DNA of 64,000 bases from Rhizophagus clarus (GCA_015698045.1 BLAL01000285.1:3102001-3166000); one strand, 5' to 3'. Positions 1 through 13,800 are shown, counted from the stretch's first letter. The notes: generated by a model from the sequence alone, not told the origin. A program made the numbers and translations.

Positions 1-117
1 ATAAACATATTCTTTTATAATAGGAAATCCGACCAAGACCTTAAACAAAACATTTACTACGCCCGTTTTCGTGATCTGGAGTATAAAGAATATTGGCCTA
101 TTTTTGTGCGCGTGATT

Positions 118-495
118 CCATGTTTTTATGTAGATAGTTGGTTAATAACGAATTAATAGACATCTACTGAATTACTTTAGATCATAGTGATGTACATTAC
201 TTATGCTTGTAAAATGGATCTTTTTAATGTCTTTAGATACATTGAAAAATAACAAGGGCAACAGGCTAACAGATATTGTCTATTGTTGTTTCAGACAACA
301 AACAATTATTTCGTTAAATTTTTGTGGAAAAAAAACAAATTTTTTCTTTTTTCGAATAACGGAAATCCGATCAATATTTTGAGAGGTCTTCTATACGTAC
401 AACTTAGCAGATAGTTGGTTAATATGAGATATTAATAGGCATCTGTTTAATAGTACCAATTCTATTTTAATATTTGAAGTTCTTTTCTAGATGAC
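118..495 (+). repeat. Dispersed repeat A, copy 1
   Basis: This stretch contains the phrases TAGATAGTTGGTTAATA and TTAATAGACATCTAC, then a GGATCTTTTTAATGTCTTTAG block, a T-run with TTTCGAATAA, and TCCGATCAA. The same order recurs at about 2660-2960, in part at 3150-3340, and inverted at 7735-8105. No coding frame is visible. It is probably a fragment of an uncharacterised mobile element. Confidence 0.7.
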
Positions 496-726
496 CTCAG
501 TCTTTTTTTACTACAAAAATATTGATTATTATTAACCGACATCGAGATTCCAGTTATTAAAAATAAATATTAATTCTCTGATTGAATGAAAATTTTTGAT
601 TATCGCGCCCAAATAAATTTATTTCGTCATGATTAACGTCAAGATCTCGTTTTAAGTTGTAATTAAATTTAATGACATCATATTCACACGTATTACACGT
701 ATTTCAGAATTTACTAACCTTTGGTG

Positions 727-1000
727 AGCTGATCTTATCGATCAATAACACATATGGTATTAATTACACCAGTTTCATACGATTTCATATGCTTGTATAA
801 CTATGGTTATTTAAATTTTCAATTATTACTCCCTACTATTTCATTACTCTTTTACTCTTCTCTACTCCTCTTTTCCGCTATTCCTTACTCTTATACTTCA
901 CTACTCCTCTATTACCTCTTTACGTTGCTCTTGATGTTAGCAACATTTCACTCCTTTTTTAAAACACTTCTGTTATTTAATCTGAAGAGTATAACATTAT
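727..1000 (+). repeat. Dispersed repeat B (CT-rich module), copy 1
   Basis: GAGCTGATCTTAT-GATCA, then CATATG-TTGTATAACTAT, then an imperfect run of CTACTCCTC/TATTCC units ending near TTTCACTC. The same order occurs at about 3505-3760 and 4798-5060, and inverted at about 8450-8680. The open frames here are low complexity and not genes. Confidence 0.65.
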
Positions 1001-2659
1001 ATATGGAATTTTTCGCCTGTTAAATTAGTTGAAAATAATACAAAAGGAATTTATATTACATGATTTGCTCGAATGAAACATTATTTTATGAGAGAATTTG
1101 TAAATAATCCCGCATGAGGGATGGTCTACTTAGTTTTTTTTTTTTAAAAAAAGAAATTTCCTGATTTAGTTAATGTTAGTATATTGAGAAAACGTATCAC
1201 CGTACACTTATTGTAAATAACCAAAAAAAAAATTAATAGTATCGAATTTACATCACGTGATCTTGTATGTTTGCATATTTCAATTAAAATATTTTGATTT
1301 AAATAAGGAAATAAGAAATTTTATTAATTATATTTCTATTTATTTATTTTTTTTTAGATGAGCCAAACCAGAGAAACATAACTTCTATAGTCGGTTAATC
1401 AGTAATTCGATTACCGATTACTGATTAATAGACTTAAGGAAGGGAAGCTGGAAAATCACGGTTTTAATCAAATTTATCAAGAAAATCAAATTTTTTTAAA
1501 TAATTGGAATTGCTTGAATTTGAGACAACGAAGTTTTACGTTATTTAACTTATTACTGGTTTGAAATGATATCCAGGAGGTCTAGAAGTTATAAAAAAAA
1601 AAATAAAGTAGAAGGTTAGTATAATGCTATACGCCTTCTGCTTAAAAAAATGAAAAAAATTTTTTTTAAGGCTACCAGTCCGAAATGGTGTTCAGAGGAG
1701 TCTGAAATAAAACAAACTACAAGGTTAGTATAACACATATACACCTTCTATTTAAAAAAATAAAAATTTTTTTTTTTTGCGCGATGCTGTACGAGAAATT
1801 TATTTAATTATTTTTTTCTTTAGATGATTCAAACCAGAGAATATAACGTATGTAGTCGGATAATTGCAAACGGTACCAATTAACAGACAACTACAAAATC
1901 ACTTTTTTTTTAATATACAGTATTCCAATAGGACCCAGAAATATATATATAGAGGTCAGGTGGCGAAAAAAATTAGCTTGTACGCATTTTTTTCAGGGCC
2001 GGGATTACGATTTTGCTAGTCAATTTCTAAATTAAGAAATAAATCTTTGACCAGCACTATCTAAAATTATTCACAAAAGGAAAGATCTACATTGTACGCA
2101 AACTCAAACCTGACCCTTTTATGTATATTTCTGGGTCCTATTCCAATCGGATTTGGAAAGAAAATTTTTTTTTTTTTTCAAAAATTTTATTAATGGAATT
2201 GTTAAGATTTGGGATTCCGATCCGATTAATATTAAAATTATTTTACGTTTGTTATCTGTCATTAAACAATTAACAAGTGTTAAAAAAAAAAAATTTTTTT
2301 TATTATCAAACGAATGTATGTTTATGAACTTTGATTCTGTGTTTTATTTTAGATTATTGAGAAAATCTATTTATCGTATTTAAAAAGAAATTTCCATCTC
2401 ATCGGCATTAAAATTTTGTTTTACGTGAAAATTCTGAAGATTCTACTTGATTATTTTAATTATGGACGATAATGTTATTCGCGATGTTTAGACGAACGAA
2501 ATTACGAATTCAATTTGGAGTATTTTAAATGACAAAATTAAATAAAGTGTCGGCTTTTAACACGGAGAGTTCATTTTAATCTAATAAACACAAAATTTAA
2601 TATACAATATGGTGTTTGTTAAATTAATCTTTATCACTAGTAGACGTGATCTGGGATAC

Positions 2660-2960
2660 AGATGCTCGGATAGTTAATACTTGCTAATTAATAGGCATCT
2701 ATTGAAATACTTGTAGAATGATATCTTTAGGTATATTGAAAAATGAGAGGGCAAAAGCTATAGGATAATATTTTTTTTTTTTTCGAATAATGGAAATAAT
2801 GAATCCGATTAAAGATTTTGAGAGATCTTATAGGTATACAACTTAGGCAGATAGTTGGCTAATAACGGTTTTAACGCTTCATGTATAGCCATAATACATT
2901 AATAGATATATGCTACTATTTTAATATTTAGGTTTTCTTCCGAATGATCATATCATATGA
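2660..2960 (+). repeat. Dispersed repeat A, copy 2
   Basis: Direct diverged copy of the 118-495 repeat: TTAATAGGCATCTATTG, a TCTTTAGGTATATTGAAAAA block, a T-run with TTTCGAATAATGGAA, and GCAGATAGTTGGCTAATAA occur in the same order. Confidence 0.65.
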
Positions 2961-3149
2961 CAAAAAAAAATTATTTAATTCTCTGTAAATTTTCAATGTG
3001 CAAAATCATAAAAATGAGTAACTGTTGGCTATTATACATTCTAATCATATGAAAGGTATATTTATACGCATAAATTTTTTTTTTGTTGTTTGTGTCCTTA
3101 CATTAAAAATTGTAATTCGCATCCGAGAATGATCTGAGTTATCGAGAAA

Positions 3150-3340
3150 AATATTGTGCGCATGGCTACACATGATTTACGTTGGATCATACGTGTAAAA
3201 TGGATCGTTTTAATATCTTTAGGTACGTAAAAAAGAAACGAGGTAATAAAAAGCTATAGTCTTTTTTTTCGAATAATGGAATTAATGGATTCGATCAAGT
3301 CTGTTCTATTTTAGCATTTGAAGTTCTCTTGAGTGATCAA
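3150..3340 (+). repeat. Dispersed repeat A, partial copy
   Basis: Partial direct copy. It keeps GTAAAATGGATC, TTAATATCTTTAGGTA, a T-run with CGAATAATGGAATTAATGG, and the closing TTTTAGCATTTGAAGTTCTC. Confidence 0.55.
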
Positions 3341-3504
3341 GTTTTGTTTGCAATAAAAAAGATATTTTATTTCGTAAAAATAAAATACATGTTATTTTCT
3401 CCGATTTATTAACAGTAAACTTATAACGAAAAATTTAGACTTATCGCGTTTATTAAGTATTAACATTCGAACAACTTTAAGTCTGGAACTTAGGATCTTC
3501 CGTT

Positions 3505-3760
3505 GATAGATGGGAGCTGATCTTATTGATCATATGCTTTGTATAACTATAGTCTAATTGCCATTTGCTACATTAGAAATAAAACCCACTTTTACTCTCC
3601 GTTATTCCTCTACTCCTCTACTCTTCTTCCTCTATTCCGTTATTCCTCTTACTCCTCTATTCTGTTATTCGTTATTCCTCTACTCCTTTACTCCCCCTAC
3701 TCCTTTACATTTCACTCTTAACTCACTGCTTGAGCATTACGCTGGCCACCGCTCAAAAAA
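3505..3760 (+). repeat. Dispersed repeat B, copy 2
   Basis: Same order as copy 1: GAGCTGATCTTATTGATCA, GTATAACTATAG, CTCC-rich run, then TTTCACTCTTAACTCACTGC. The end matches copy 3 closely. Confidence 0.65.
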
Positions 3761-4797
3761 TTAGAACTTTACGCGCTAACGAAAAAAGATAATAAGAGTG
3801 AGGAACTAACCGTAAGAATAATTTATATAATTTGAAAAAAAAAGTGACAATGAATAAAAAAAAATTGTGAAAAGGAAAAAAATCTAAAAAATAATCAAAA
3901 ATAAAAAACATCGCGATCCTTATGAGAGTGCCATGTGTCTGAATGTAGAAAGTTCATCTAATGTGAACAAATTTAATTTTATTGTAAAGACCAAAAGTAT
4001 CTCGAAACTTGATCATGTAAGTTTGCGCACCTCGAAAATTATTTTATTTTAAATGATTATTTCGAAAAAATTTATTAATCATATTTTATCTATTTATTTT
4101 TTATTTTTTTTTTTTTTTTTTGATAAACCAAACCAGAGTAATATAATGTATATAATCGTTTAATTGCGATATCGAAAAATCCCGAAGGTCATTACCGATT
4201 AATAGACTTAAAGAAATGAAACTACAAGATCCCGTTTTTTTTTTAAATTTTATCAATTAGAATTGTCAAAGGTTTAGAATTGACGAGTTTTGATATAAGT
4301 TTGTTGGTGAAAAATATAACATAGATAGCCATTAATTGTACAGTAAGTAATTGTCCCAATTGGAGATGTTAATAGACTTAGAAAGGAAACAAAAATTATA
4401 GACAATTAATGGTACTCGCGATCAAATGACGAACAAAAGTAAATATTTTTACTAATTCAATTTGGAGAATGGGAAGATTTCTATCATATTTCTTAAGAAG
4501 AGTAATCTATAGAGGATCTATTAAAAATTATCTTCAATTTAATAGCATAAGCGTACCTCTGATGGAAATTTACTAGCGAACTGATCTTGTTAATAAACAA
4601 TAAACAGCACAAACTTGCTTGCTACTTCGGAGATAATTTAAAACTTGTTATTGATCTCATTGAAATAACCAAAATCCTATTTATAGTTTTTGATCCTTTC
4701 AATTTTGGTATAACGTTTGCATAAATATTATCAATGGATATACAGTATATTCGGCCCGCAAAAAAGCATCATCTAATGTAGTGTTACAGTACCAAGT

Positions 4798-5060
4798 CTG
4801 ATCTCCTGATCAAATAGATATATTTAACGTTTTCATATGTTTTCATATGCTCGTATAACTATGCAATAAACCTCTTCATATCGCCACTTTTACGCCTCTA
4901 CTCCTTTACTTCTCTTTCTCTTCTATTCCGTTATTCCTCTACACCCCCCTATTCCGTTATTACTCCCCCTACCCCTTTACATTTCACTCTTAACTCACTG
5001 CTTGAACATTAGCAACATTTCACTCTTTTTTTTTTTAAATACTTCTAGTATTTAACTTGG
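4798..5060 (+). repeat. Dispersed repeat B, copy 3
   Basis: CTGATCTCCTGATCA, CATATGCTCGTATAACTATG, a CTCC/ATTCCGTTATTCC run and TTTCACTCTTAACTCACTGC, followed by GCAACATTTCACTC as in copy 1. Confidence 0.65.
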
Positions 5061-5219
5061 TATATAGAAAGTTGAAGGTATAACAGATTATAGTTTATTT
5101 TTGTCGCTTGTTAAATTATTCAAAAAATTGTTAATTAAATAGAAGACAAAATATACGGCATTTACATCCCGTGATCGTGTATTGAACAAATTTATTAATT
5201 ACATTTATCTATTTATTTT

Positions 5220-5576
5220 ATTTTTTAGATAAACCAGACCAGAGAAATAAGTTGGTTAATTTACCACCGTACTGTAAAGTATGACGATTCCTAATTAATA
5301 AACTTATTACAAGGTCACGTTTGTTTTCAATTTAATCGTTTTTTAGACAAGCCAGACCAGAGAAATGAAAAATATAAGTTGGCGGAAATTCCAATTAATA
5401 AACTTACTACAAGGTCACGTTTTTTTCAATCCAACTGTTTTTTACGGTGATAAGTCGTGATTCGTTCTATTGGGATAACAAACGACTGGGAAGTCGTGAT
5501 TCGTCCAATTAATGAGTTAGAGACGAATTTAACTAAATAGACTTAGGGTAAGGAAACTACTGGATCACGCTTTTTT

Positions 5577-5614
<38 letters not shown>

Positions 5615-6060
5615 ATTAAATTATCAAGTTTGAGAAACATAACGTATTTATATAGTGAGAATCAATTAATAGACTTAAGAAAGAGAAACGATAGGATCAC
5701 TTTTTTTAAATCAAATTTTATTAATTGAATGCTTAGTAGTATTGCCAATGTTTTAGAATTGTCGAGACAAAGAAATATAACGTATATAGTCAATTACATC
5801 TAAGTTATAGATGAATTAATTGATTTTTTATCGAATGAACGCCTAATAGAATTGCCAAGTTTGAGAGTTACCAACATTCTCTTAAGTTAGTTATTGAAAA
5901 TATAACGTAAATAATCGCTAGTTGCACAACAAGAATTGGAACGAAATTATTGGGGAAAGAAACTAGGGATCACTTTTTATACAGTCGGTTAATTGCGATT
6001 TGCGAGCCACCAATTAATAGACTTATAAAAAGTAATTTTCAAAGATCGAAAAATCCACAG
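5220..6060 (+). repeat. Cluster of 'CCAGAGAAATATAACG' repeats
   Basis: About six diverged units, each with AGACCAGAGAAATATAA, ATAGTCGGTTAATTGC and AATTAATAGACTTA, then AAACTACAGGATCAC and a T-run. Single units also occur near 1358-1450, 1822-1900, 4125-4230 and 11330-11400. The cluster looks like a decaying satellite. It includes the long A run at about 5577-5611. Confidence 0.6.
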
Positions 6061-7734
6061 TAATTAGAACTCATTTGATGTACAATTGTATTATTTTATT
6101 GTTATAGTTTTAGTCTTTCAATTTAAATTATTATCTTATTCCATTTTTTATAAATTTTTCTATGTAGTTGTTTTTTATTTTTTTACAATTAGTTATTTAA
6201 CAGAATTACAAATGTTTGATAATTTCCGAGATTTGAGATTATCTCAATAGGCTTTGGGAAAGAAAACCACAGGATCACTTTTTTTTTATCATGGCAAGAC
6301 CACCATTTTTCCAGTCAAATTTTGTTTATTACCAAGATTTATAATTATCAAAACAGAGAAATGCAACGCAATTGTCGTTGAAGTTGTGGATAAATCAAGA
6401 TTTGAGAGGTATTTTGATGTTGATTAACATATTCAGTTTATTATTATTCTAACATTGTAATAATAGACACTAACTATTTTTTTTTTGGTGCAGATTAATT
6501 GAACCTCTCGAGTTTAATTATAACAAATATAAATGTTATATTGAAAATTTTATTTATTTTAAATAAAGCAAACCTATTTTCATAATTTTTTTTTTTCAAA
6601 ATTCTTTTTTTTTTTTGTTTATCGCGTCGAAATAAATTTTTCCATTAAAAATTTTGGTTTATGCGAAAATTCAAAAGATTCTACTTGATCATTTTAATTA
6701 TTTTATTAACGATCAAGAATTTCAAGAACTTAAATATGAAAACCATTAATTATAGCGGCGTGGTAAGGTTTTAACGAACGCAAGCAGATATTATTACGAA
6801 TTCATAGGATGATTTGCTAGGAAAAAATAACAAAATGTATTTTTTTTTATATTACTTCGGAATAAACATTTTGCGAAAATAACTCGTTTGAGTAATATGT
6901 GTGATTAGAAGTTGGACTAACTACTAGTGAACTGATCCTTAACGACTCAGCGTAGCCAAAAAAGCTCGGACATGTGATCTGTGACGTAAATACTTTTTTC
7001 TCGCGTAAAATCTGTATTGTACAAATACAGTATTTACAAACTTTGAATGAAGTTATAGGCGTTTTTATAACAGCACGAATTTTAAAAAAATTAAAACAAA
7101 TTCAATTGGTTATATTATGTTAGTGTAAGTTAAAACTGAAAAAACATGAATGATTTGCTTCTTTATACTACGGGAATTTTATAATAATAAAAATTTCTCT
7201 ACAGAATATATACGCAGTAACGCATAGTATCTCATTCCACTTTGTTTTCCATTTTGAATATTCTTAAAATAGCAATATAGATTAGTAAACAGTTCTTTAT
7301 ATTTGTAAGTAACTGTTAATGTTTTTTTTTTTATAATTATATGTTAAGCTTGGAAACATGCTTATTTCATTTTTTTTCTTGTGACTATTGAAAAACACAC
7401 CAACATGCATGATGCTAAACTGAAATTAATGCAATTAACTATAGTTTCGTTGATGAACTTATGGTACTCACAAAAATCAAATTTCAACACGTATACTATG
7501 ATTTATTCATAAATTTTCGTTCGTACTGTATTTGTTGTTTGTAAATATAATTACCTTTTAACAATTCTTGATCGCGATAAGAAATTATACATTTACGATG
7601 AGATGATGTAATAATTATGCAATAATTATTCAAGATCCCAAAAAATTTCATTACAAATACAATTGGAGAAATTAATATTCAAATTTTTTTTATTTAATAT
7701 ATATAATGAACAATTTTTTTTTTTTGAGATCATC

Positions 7735-8105
7735 CAGAAGAAAACTTTATAGGACTGGTACTAAACAGATGTCTATTAATTAGTATTATCGAACAATCGT
7801 CAAAGTTATTAACCAACTATCTGCCTAAGTAACCCATATGGAAGACCGCCCAAAATCTTGATCGGATCCGTCATTTATATTATTCGAAAAAAAAAAAAAA
7901 AAATACTTTTTTTTACAAATATTTGAAAATATTTGAAGTATTGTTATGTAGCTTGTTGCCCTTGTTATTTCTTCAATGTATCCAAAGATCCATCTTACAA
8001 GTATAAATAAATCACTATGATCTAAAGTAATTCAGTAGATGTCTATTAATTAGCGCGGAATACAAATTTTCCTTGGTATTAACCAACTATCTACATAAAA
8101 TGTGG
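7735..8105 (-). repeat. Dispersed repeat A, inverted copy
   Basis: Reverse-complement copy of the 118-495 repeat. On the plus strand one reads AACCAACTATCTGCC, CTTGATCGGATCC, TTATTCGAAAA, CTTGTTGCCCTTGTTATT, GATCTAAAGTAATTCAGTAG and ATTAACCAACTATCTACAT, which mirror copy 1 in reverse order. Confidence 0.7.
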
Positions 8106-8449
8106 AATAATGCACACAAAATTTTTTCCAATAGGTCAACATTCTTACTCCGGATCATGTGAAATAAGTTCGGACAATATGACAATAATGTCAATTTGAC
8201 CGTCAACAATCTGTTGTTGTTTTTTCATTGAAAACAGGGCTTACGTCGAGGGGAAAGCCTGGCTATTAGGGGCAGTCTAAAAGAACATGTTTATATATTT
8301 AGAGTTTTTAACTGTTAACAAACGACAAAAGAAAAATAATAAATTTTATGTACTTTTCATATGATTCTCCATGTTTAAGGCCGATACTTCTCGTATTTAT
8401 TTAACTTTTTTACGTAAAATATTCAACAAAATTTAATAATGTTAGTGTA

Positions 8450-8680
8450 AATACTTAAAAGAATGAAGCGAAGTTGAGAAAATATATAAAAGACTGAGCG
8501 GAGAAATATAATGGAGTAGAGGAATATAGTGGAATAAAAGAATATAGTAGAGTAGAGGAATATAGTGGAATAAAGGAATATAGGAGTAAAAGAATATAAT
8601 GAAGTAGAGAAGTAACGGAGAAAATGAGTTTATTTATAATCTAGTTGCAGTTATATAAACAAACGCCTAATCATATGAAA
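8450..8680 (-). repeat. Dispersed repeat B, inverted diverged copy
   Basis: A GGAGTAGAGGAATATAGTGG-type run is the reverse complement of the CT-rich run in the other copies, and is followed by CATATGAAA near 8674. It is more diverged than copies 1-3. Confidence 0.5.
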
Positions 8681-10017
8681 TCGGTGTAACTTCTACATTT
8701 GATGACATGCGCATATTTTTGCGAGCCATCAAATTTATTTTCAATAATTCATTCACCGATAAAGCAAGTTTATAGTGTAATAAAATTACATACTGTACTT
8801 TCCTTTATTTTTATAATGAACGATCATAATTCATTGTAATCATCTTCCGTCTTGTTACTCTTGTACCAAAATTTAAAAGGATAAAATAAAGATCAAAAAA
8901 AAAAAGCATTGCTAACAATGATTTTGGAGTTATTTCAGAATAAGTTTCCGTCAGAGGTTCACTCGTAATGATTCCACACGTGTAGTCTGAAGTTATAAAA
9001 TGTCCGGCTCGTGATGATGTACAACAATGAAACTTTAAACAGCACTAGCAGTTTCCCGTTTCCTAATACTTGTATTTCATGATGGAAGATATCTTGACGT
9101 AATCAAATGTTTCTTAGTTGTTTCCTTCGGTAATCATTCTCCAATTGAACATGTAAAAATTCTTGCTATCAACTTTAGCATATATTTATAATTAACAGTT
9201 TTATATTTTTAGTTCTTAGAGTTCTTGATCGCGAATAAATTACTAAGTGTTAAAACCCATATTAAGCAAGTTGTTGATTTGATTAGATAGCATATATGTG
9301 AAATTTGTAAACTTACATGAAAAAAATATTAGGAGGGCTGCTGTGAAGACTTTTATTATGACGAAAGAAATCAAAAGTATAGACAGCAAAGTTAGTTATT
9401 AGCAAATGGGTATAATGAGTGTGGGAAGGAACTGCTAAATGACAAAAATTTGACGTACGTCCCCAATCCCGCATGAGAAGTAAAAATGAAATTTATAAAA
9501 TCTTAAGTCTTTAATCCCAAATTTTAGTTCGTACAGTAGTAATACGTCGAATGATCCTACTTACTAATCCCACATAACTGACTTCAAATACTCGAAAATG
9601 TGTGAAAATTTTATGATCATGATGGAATCAAATATTGCATCAGGATTTATTTTAAACGTAGGAAAATTATTGCCGATATGGTCGTCATATAACAGACAAA
9701 GTGACCGAAAAATTTCACACAGAAGCTATTTATTCGCATTAAACATATATTTTCGAACTTAATAGAGCCGCAAAAAAAAGTGATCAATTACAAGTGTCAC
9801 GAAAGTTATTAGCTGAATACATTCTTAACTAGTCAAATGGAGAATAAAAGTTCTTAACAAATAGATAATTGTAAAATATAGAACTGTTGTAATTTTATTA
9901 TTAACAAAGATAATATAAGAACTATTACCATGTTACATTGTTGCAAGATCTTATATACAACTCTCATCAGGTTTCCTATCTCAATCTTCAATTACCAAAA
10001 TCTTAAATACTTAATAT

Positions 10018-10857
10018 CTAACCATAAGGCATTTGTCTCATACTTGGTTTATTAAATTTACGTCTTAATTTATCGATATTTTCAAACAATTTTGTAATAA
10101 TATCATTTTTAAATGCATATTCCGAATAACAGACATCATCGGCTGAGAGCAATAATTTACAAAGAGTATTACAATTTTTTTCGTTATTAATAATTGATTC
10201 ATCCCGAAAAAGTGACTCTTTTCCATCAATTAAAACTTCTAGAGTAGGCCCCGAAGATTTCGTCATTTTAAGACGATGAATATACTTAGCCTGAACTACT
10301 ATAAAATCCCAATCATTTACATCTGCGAATTCCATATCTTCTCCAAGATAACATATTCGTCGGAAAGACGATTTAAATTGTGATTTGTTTTCTTTTCCAG
10401 CTACATCACGACATAAAATTTGAATCCTACAAGAATTATTTTTGGAAGAGAAATTATCTTTAAGTTTAATTCGAAGGAGATTTCTTAATAGATGGGATGC
10501 TATTTCTTCTGTGCGAAATGTAATCACAGTCGCTTTTAGTAGTGAATTAAGATCTCCAATGGTTAACTTTTTCTCATCGTCCAATAGGATGGCATTTCCT
10601 CGTATTGACGCAGGAAATTCATTTCCAAAAATGTTAATTACTAAACGAGTAGCCAAAGGATTCTCGGGTAAATTTTTCTTAAAGGAGAAATCATCACAAA
10701 ATAGACTAAGTTTATAGTTCTCGGCCCAAAGAGTGACATGGTCAGTAAGTTCACAATTTAATTTCCGTCGAATATCACCGGCTTCGAAATTAATTTTTAT
10801 TTCTTCCGGCTTTCCAAGATATGGAATGAATATCCCTTGGTATAATTCACTAGACAT
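10018..10857 (-). CDS. Hypothetical protein, DUF3846-like N-terminus
   Basis: An intact single-exon 279-residue frame starting at an ATG (MSSELYQGIF). No signal peptide or membrane segment is visible. Residues about 8-105 have a layout I associate with DUF3846: a short beta-rich start with acidic residues, a CDDF element, then a PENPLATRLV stretch, an IRGNAILLDDE stretch and TIGDLNSLL. DUF3846 is known mainly from phages and bacteria, so this would be an unusual fungal occurrence; the match is from memory of the family pattern and is uncertain. The C-terminal half (about 110-279) is not recognised. The gene stands alone in a gene-poor, repeat-rich region. The lack of stops over 840 bases in such AT-rich DNA supports a real gene. 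Confidence 0.7.
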   Translation of the reverse strand: MSSELYQGIFIPYLGKPEEIKINFEAGDIRRKLNCELTDHVTLWAENYKLSLFCDDFSFKKNLPENPLATRLVINIFGNEFPASIRGNAILLDDEKKLTIGDLNSLLKATVITFRTEEIASHLLRNLLRIKLKDNFSSKNNSCRIQILCRDVAGKENKSQFKSSFRRICYLGEDMEFADVNDWDFIVVQAKYIHRLKMTKSSGPTLEVLIDGKESLFRDESIINNEKNCNTLCKLLLSADDVCYSEYAFKNDIITKLFENIDKLRRKFNKPSMRQMPYG

Positions 10858-13800
10858 GTTGAGAATTACAACTTGGTGGGAATTCTGTTTTGAACTCCAT
10901 TTTTTGGGGGTATTTCATTTTATAGAGAAATATTTCTGTTGCACAGTAGTGTTACATACCGTTAAATCTTTTGGTAATTATGATGAGATCCCGAGTCAAC
11001 AATGACCTAAGTTTTGACCTGTAAAGAATTATTTATACATTTATAGTTTAAATTCAAAGCTGAGTAAATTTGAACAAATTAGGGATGGAACGACAGGTCA
11101 TGATTTGTTACAGACTTACAGTAAGTTAAGCCATTCCAGGTAAACAAATTCGGATTAGTATGATAAGTATAATTTTTGCTAATTTAATTATAATGAATTA
11201 ATTCATTCGACTTTTTAATAACGAATTTCGTTTAATTGAAAATGTGGAAGACTTTAATGATCAAATATTACTACTAGTAGTTATATTACATTTAGAGATG
11301 TATTTAAAGGAAAGTATACATAAATTAAATTCTTTATTAAATTGACAAGACTGAGAAATATAACGTATATAGTCAGTTGATTACGCTCAAGTTATGGATT
11401 TTATTATTGAATACCTAATGGAATCCTGCTGATATTTGTTGATATATTATTTATTATTATAACATTCTATGTTATTAATAAACGCTTTAAATACTAATTC
11501 TGATTTTTTTTAGTACAGACTCTTGAGTTTTAATTATAACAAACATAAAATGCCATACTGAAAATATAGACGCCATCGGAATTGCTGAATTGAAATTAAA
11601 ATATGAGTTTTATCATTCAGAAATTTGGCAAAACATCAAGACCAGACAACCAGCATTATAACCTCCCGAATTATAAATGGTATATGGCATACCCAGAAAA
11701 AATATTTTAGTGATTTTTGTATTTTTGGCATTAAATATTCCATTGTCGGAAGAATTTTGGTTTGCGTGAAATTTAAAGATGCTACTTGATAAGTTTAATT
11801 ATAAATAATAGTTTATTCTTAAATATAAGGAGCGTTAATTATAACGCATATTAAGATTTAACGAACACAAAGCAGATATTTCAAGTTTTTACGAATTCAA
11901 TTTGCGCTGATGCGCAGATTATGACAGGATCGGGAACCAACGATTCGGACGAAGCTCGCAATTAAAGGCAATTTTAATTTGCCAAGTTGAGTATTATCTC
12001 TACTTTTTATTATCGAGATCCATTTAATGAGTTGTTTATGAATATATTTAATATGAATTCTTCATCACCGTATACAATATAGTAATATACCGGTAGTAAT
12101 CATGTGATAAATTCGCATTCGCGTTAATATTCTATCTTTATTTGAAAAATTTGAAAAATAAATAATACTTTATACCATCTGTACTTACTATACATTGACT
12201 GAACTTTAAATAAGGATTATAAAAAAAACCTCTCAGAATAATAACGAGCAGTATGAAAGTATCGTAACTTTTTAAATTTATGTTGTTTAGAAATAAATTC
12301 TTGTTTAAAGATTTTAATAAATTATAATTCTATAAACAATAAAATGAAATATTATATTCTAAATTAAAACACAAAAATTCAAAACTATTTTCTAAAAAAC
12401 TATTTTAAAACTAAATAAATCAGGTAAAGTAAAATATTTATATTCCATCTAACTAATGTCATAACTGAAAAAAAAACTTTTAAAATCTTTAGAATATTAA
12501 GTTTTCATAATTTGAAATACTTCATATTCTTCTACTGAAAAGTTATTTATAGTTGGTTCATTTACAATTTGTAGTGCAATAACTCTTATTATAAAATCGA
12601 TTCCAAAAAAATAAGGTTATTGCCAAATGTTGGACCACAATTAGGAGAATTAAATATGCATTTAGTTCTACTCGTCTTAAAAATATGTTTTTCAATATTC
12701 TTAATACGTATGGATCAGGGACTTATTAAGTATAAGATGTAATGAAAAGGACCAATTATGGATCGACTAGACGGACACTATGTGCTAAAAACATCACTAC
12801 GCTTTGGACTAACAAAAAGCGGTTAATTTTGTGTTTTGGCGTAATGTGTGCGAAATATGTGCAGAAAATGTCGGCACGAGTTCTTCGCAGTGGAGTTATG
12901 GTGTAAAGCGAGTGGATGTATGATGTTATGAATTTATTCAATGTCCATTTAAAGGATCTATGGTGAATTTTATCCATTGATGTTCATTTAAAGGGATTCA
13001 TAATGTTATCATTAATTTGTGTTATACTAAAGATATCAATAAGTATTCTGAGAACGTCTTTACATGTTCACAAATGTTCATTTGCTTTAATAGTGGCGTA
13101 ACAAAAAAATCATTTTGTTGGTTTTTAGTGATGACGGGAATTTTCTGTTTAGAATGTCAAGAGTTAGTGGATAAAAGTAGAATTTTTAATGTTCCAGCTC
13201 AGATGTTTCGTAAGGGTAAGACTCGTTGAGCGTCCCATAGGGTTATATTCTATTCACTCTTGTCCACTGTCAGTTAATTATGTGATCCAAACTGTTTAAT
13301 CGGAAGTTTTTTTTGTAAAGATAAATTTAGAACTTCTTTATATTATCAATGATTATAGTCAAGGTTTTCTGATGTTGCGATCGATAATGTTTCAACGTTC
13401 CATTTTATAGTAAAGTGTTTTGTGATAAAGCTTTAAAATTAATGTCAATTATATTCATTTATAATATGATTTTAGAGTTGCGTAATTCATTAGTCATTTA
13501 ATAATTCATTATTCATTATTTATCTTGTCTGAGTCTATCAAGAGTCTATTTAGTCTATTTATATACTTTGTTTAGTCACATCACGTTTGTATTTTTTTCT
13601 TTTCAATGACAAGTTACTAGTTAGCTCTGTTTTATGCCAAACCATTGCGAAAGGTGGTCTCGTGTTCTTGAACAGACTTTCTTTAAATATATTTGGACAC
13701 AACACGCACAAAAGTACACATACTCTACACAAGCCTTAAGAGACAGCATTTCAATAAAACTAGTTGAGAACTTGTTGCTTAAACATAGCAGAAATAGCAG

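Larger units (their letters stand above)
1..10017. other. Gene-free repeat-rich region
   Basis: I see no credible coding region here. The few open frames (for example 754-1023 and 3539-3764) lie in CT-rich low-complexity sequence. The region is built from several dispersed repeat families listed separately, long A or T runs (one A run of more than 30 near 5577-5611), and AT-rich filler. The same modules recur in direct and inverted orientation, which suggests nested or rearranged mobile-element debris. Confidence 0.75.

Noticed and set aside
754-1023. 89-residue open frame, and similar ones at 3539-3764
   Set aside because: They lie in the CT-rich repeat module B and consist of low-complexity Leu/Tyr/Ser/Phe; the frame is not conserved among module copies.
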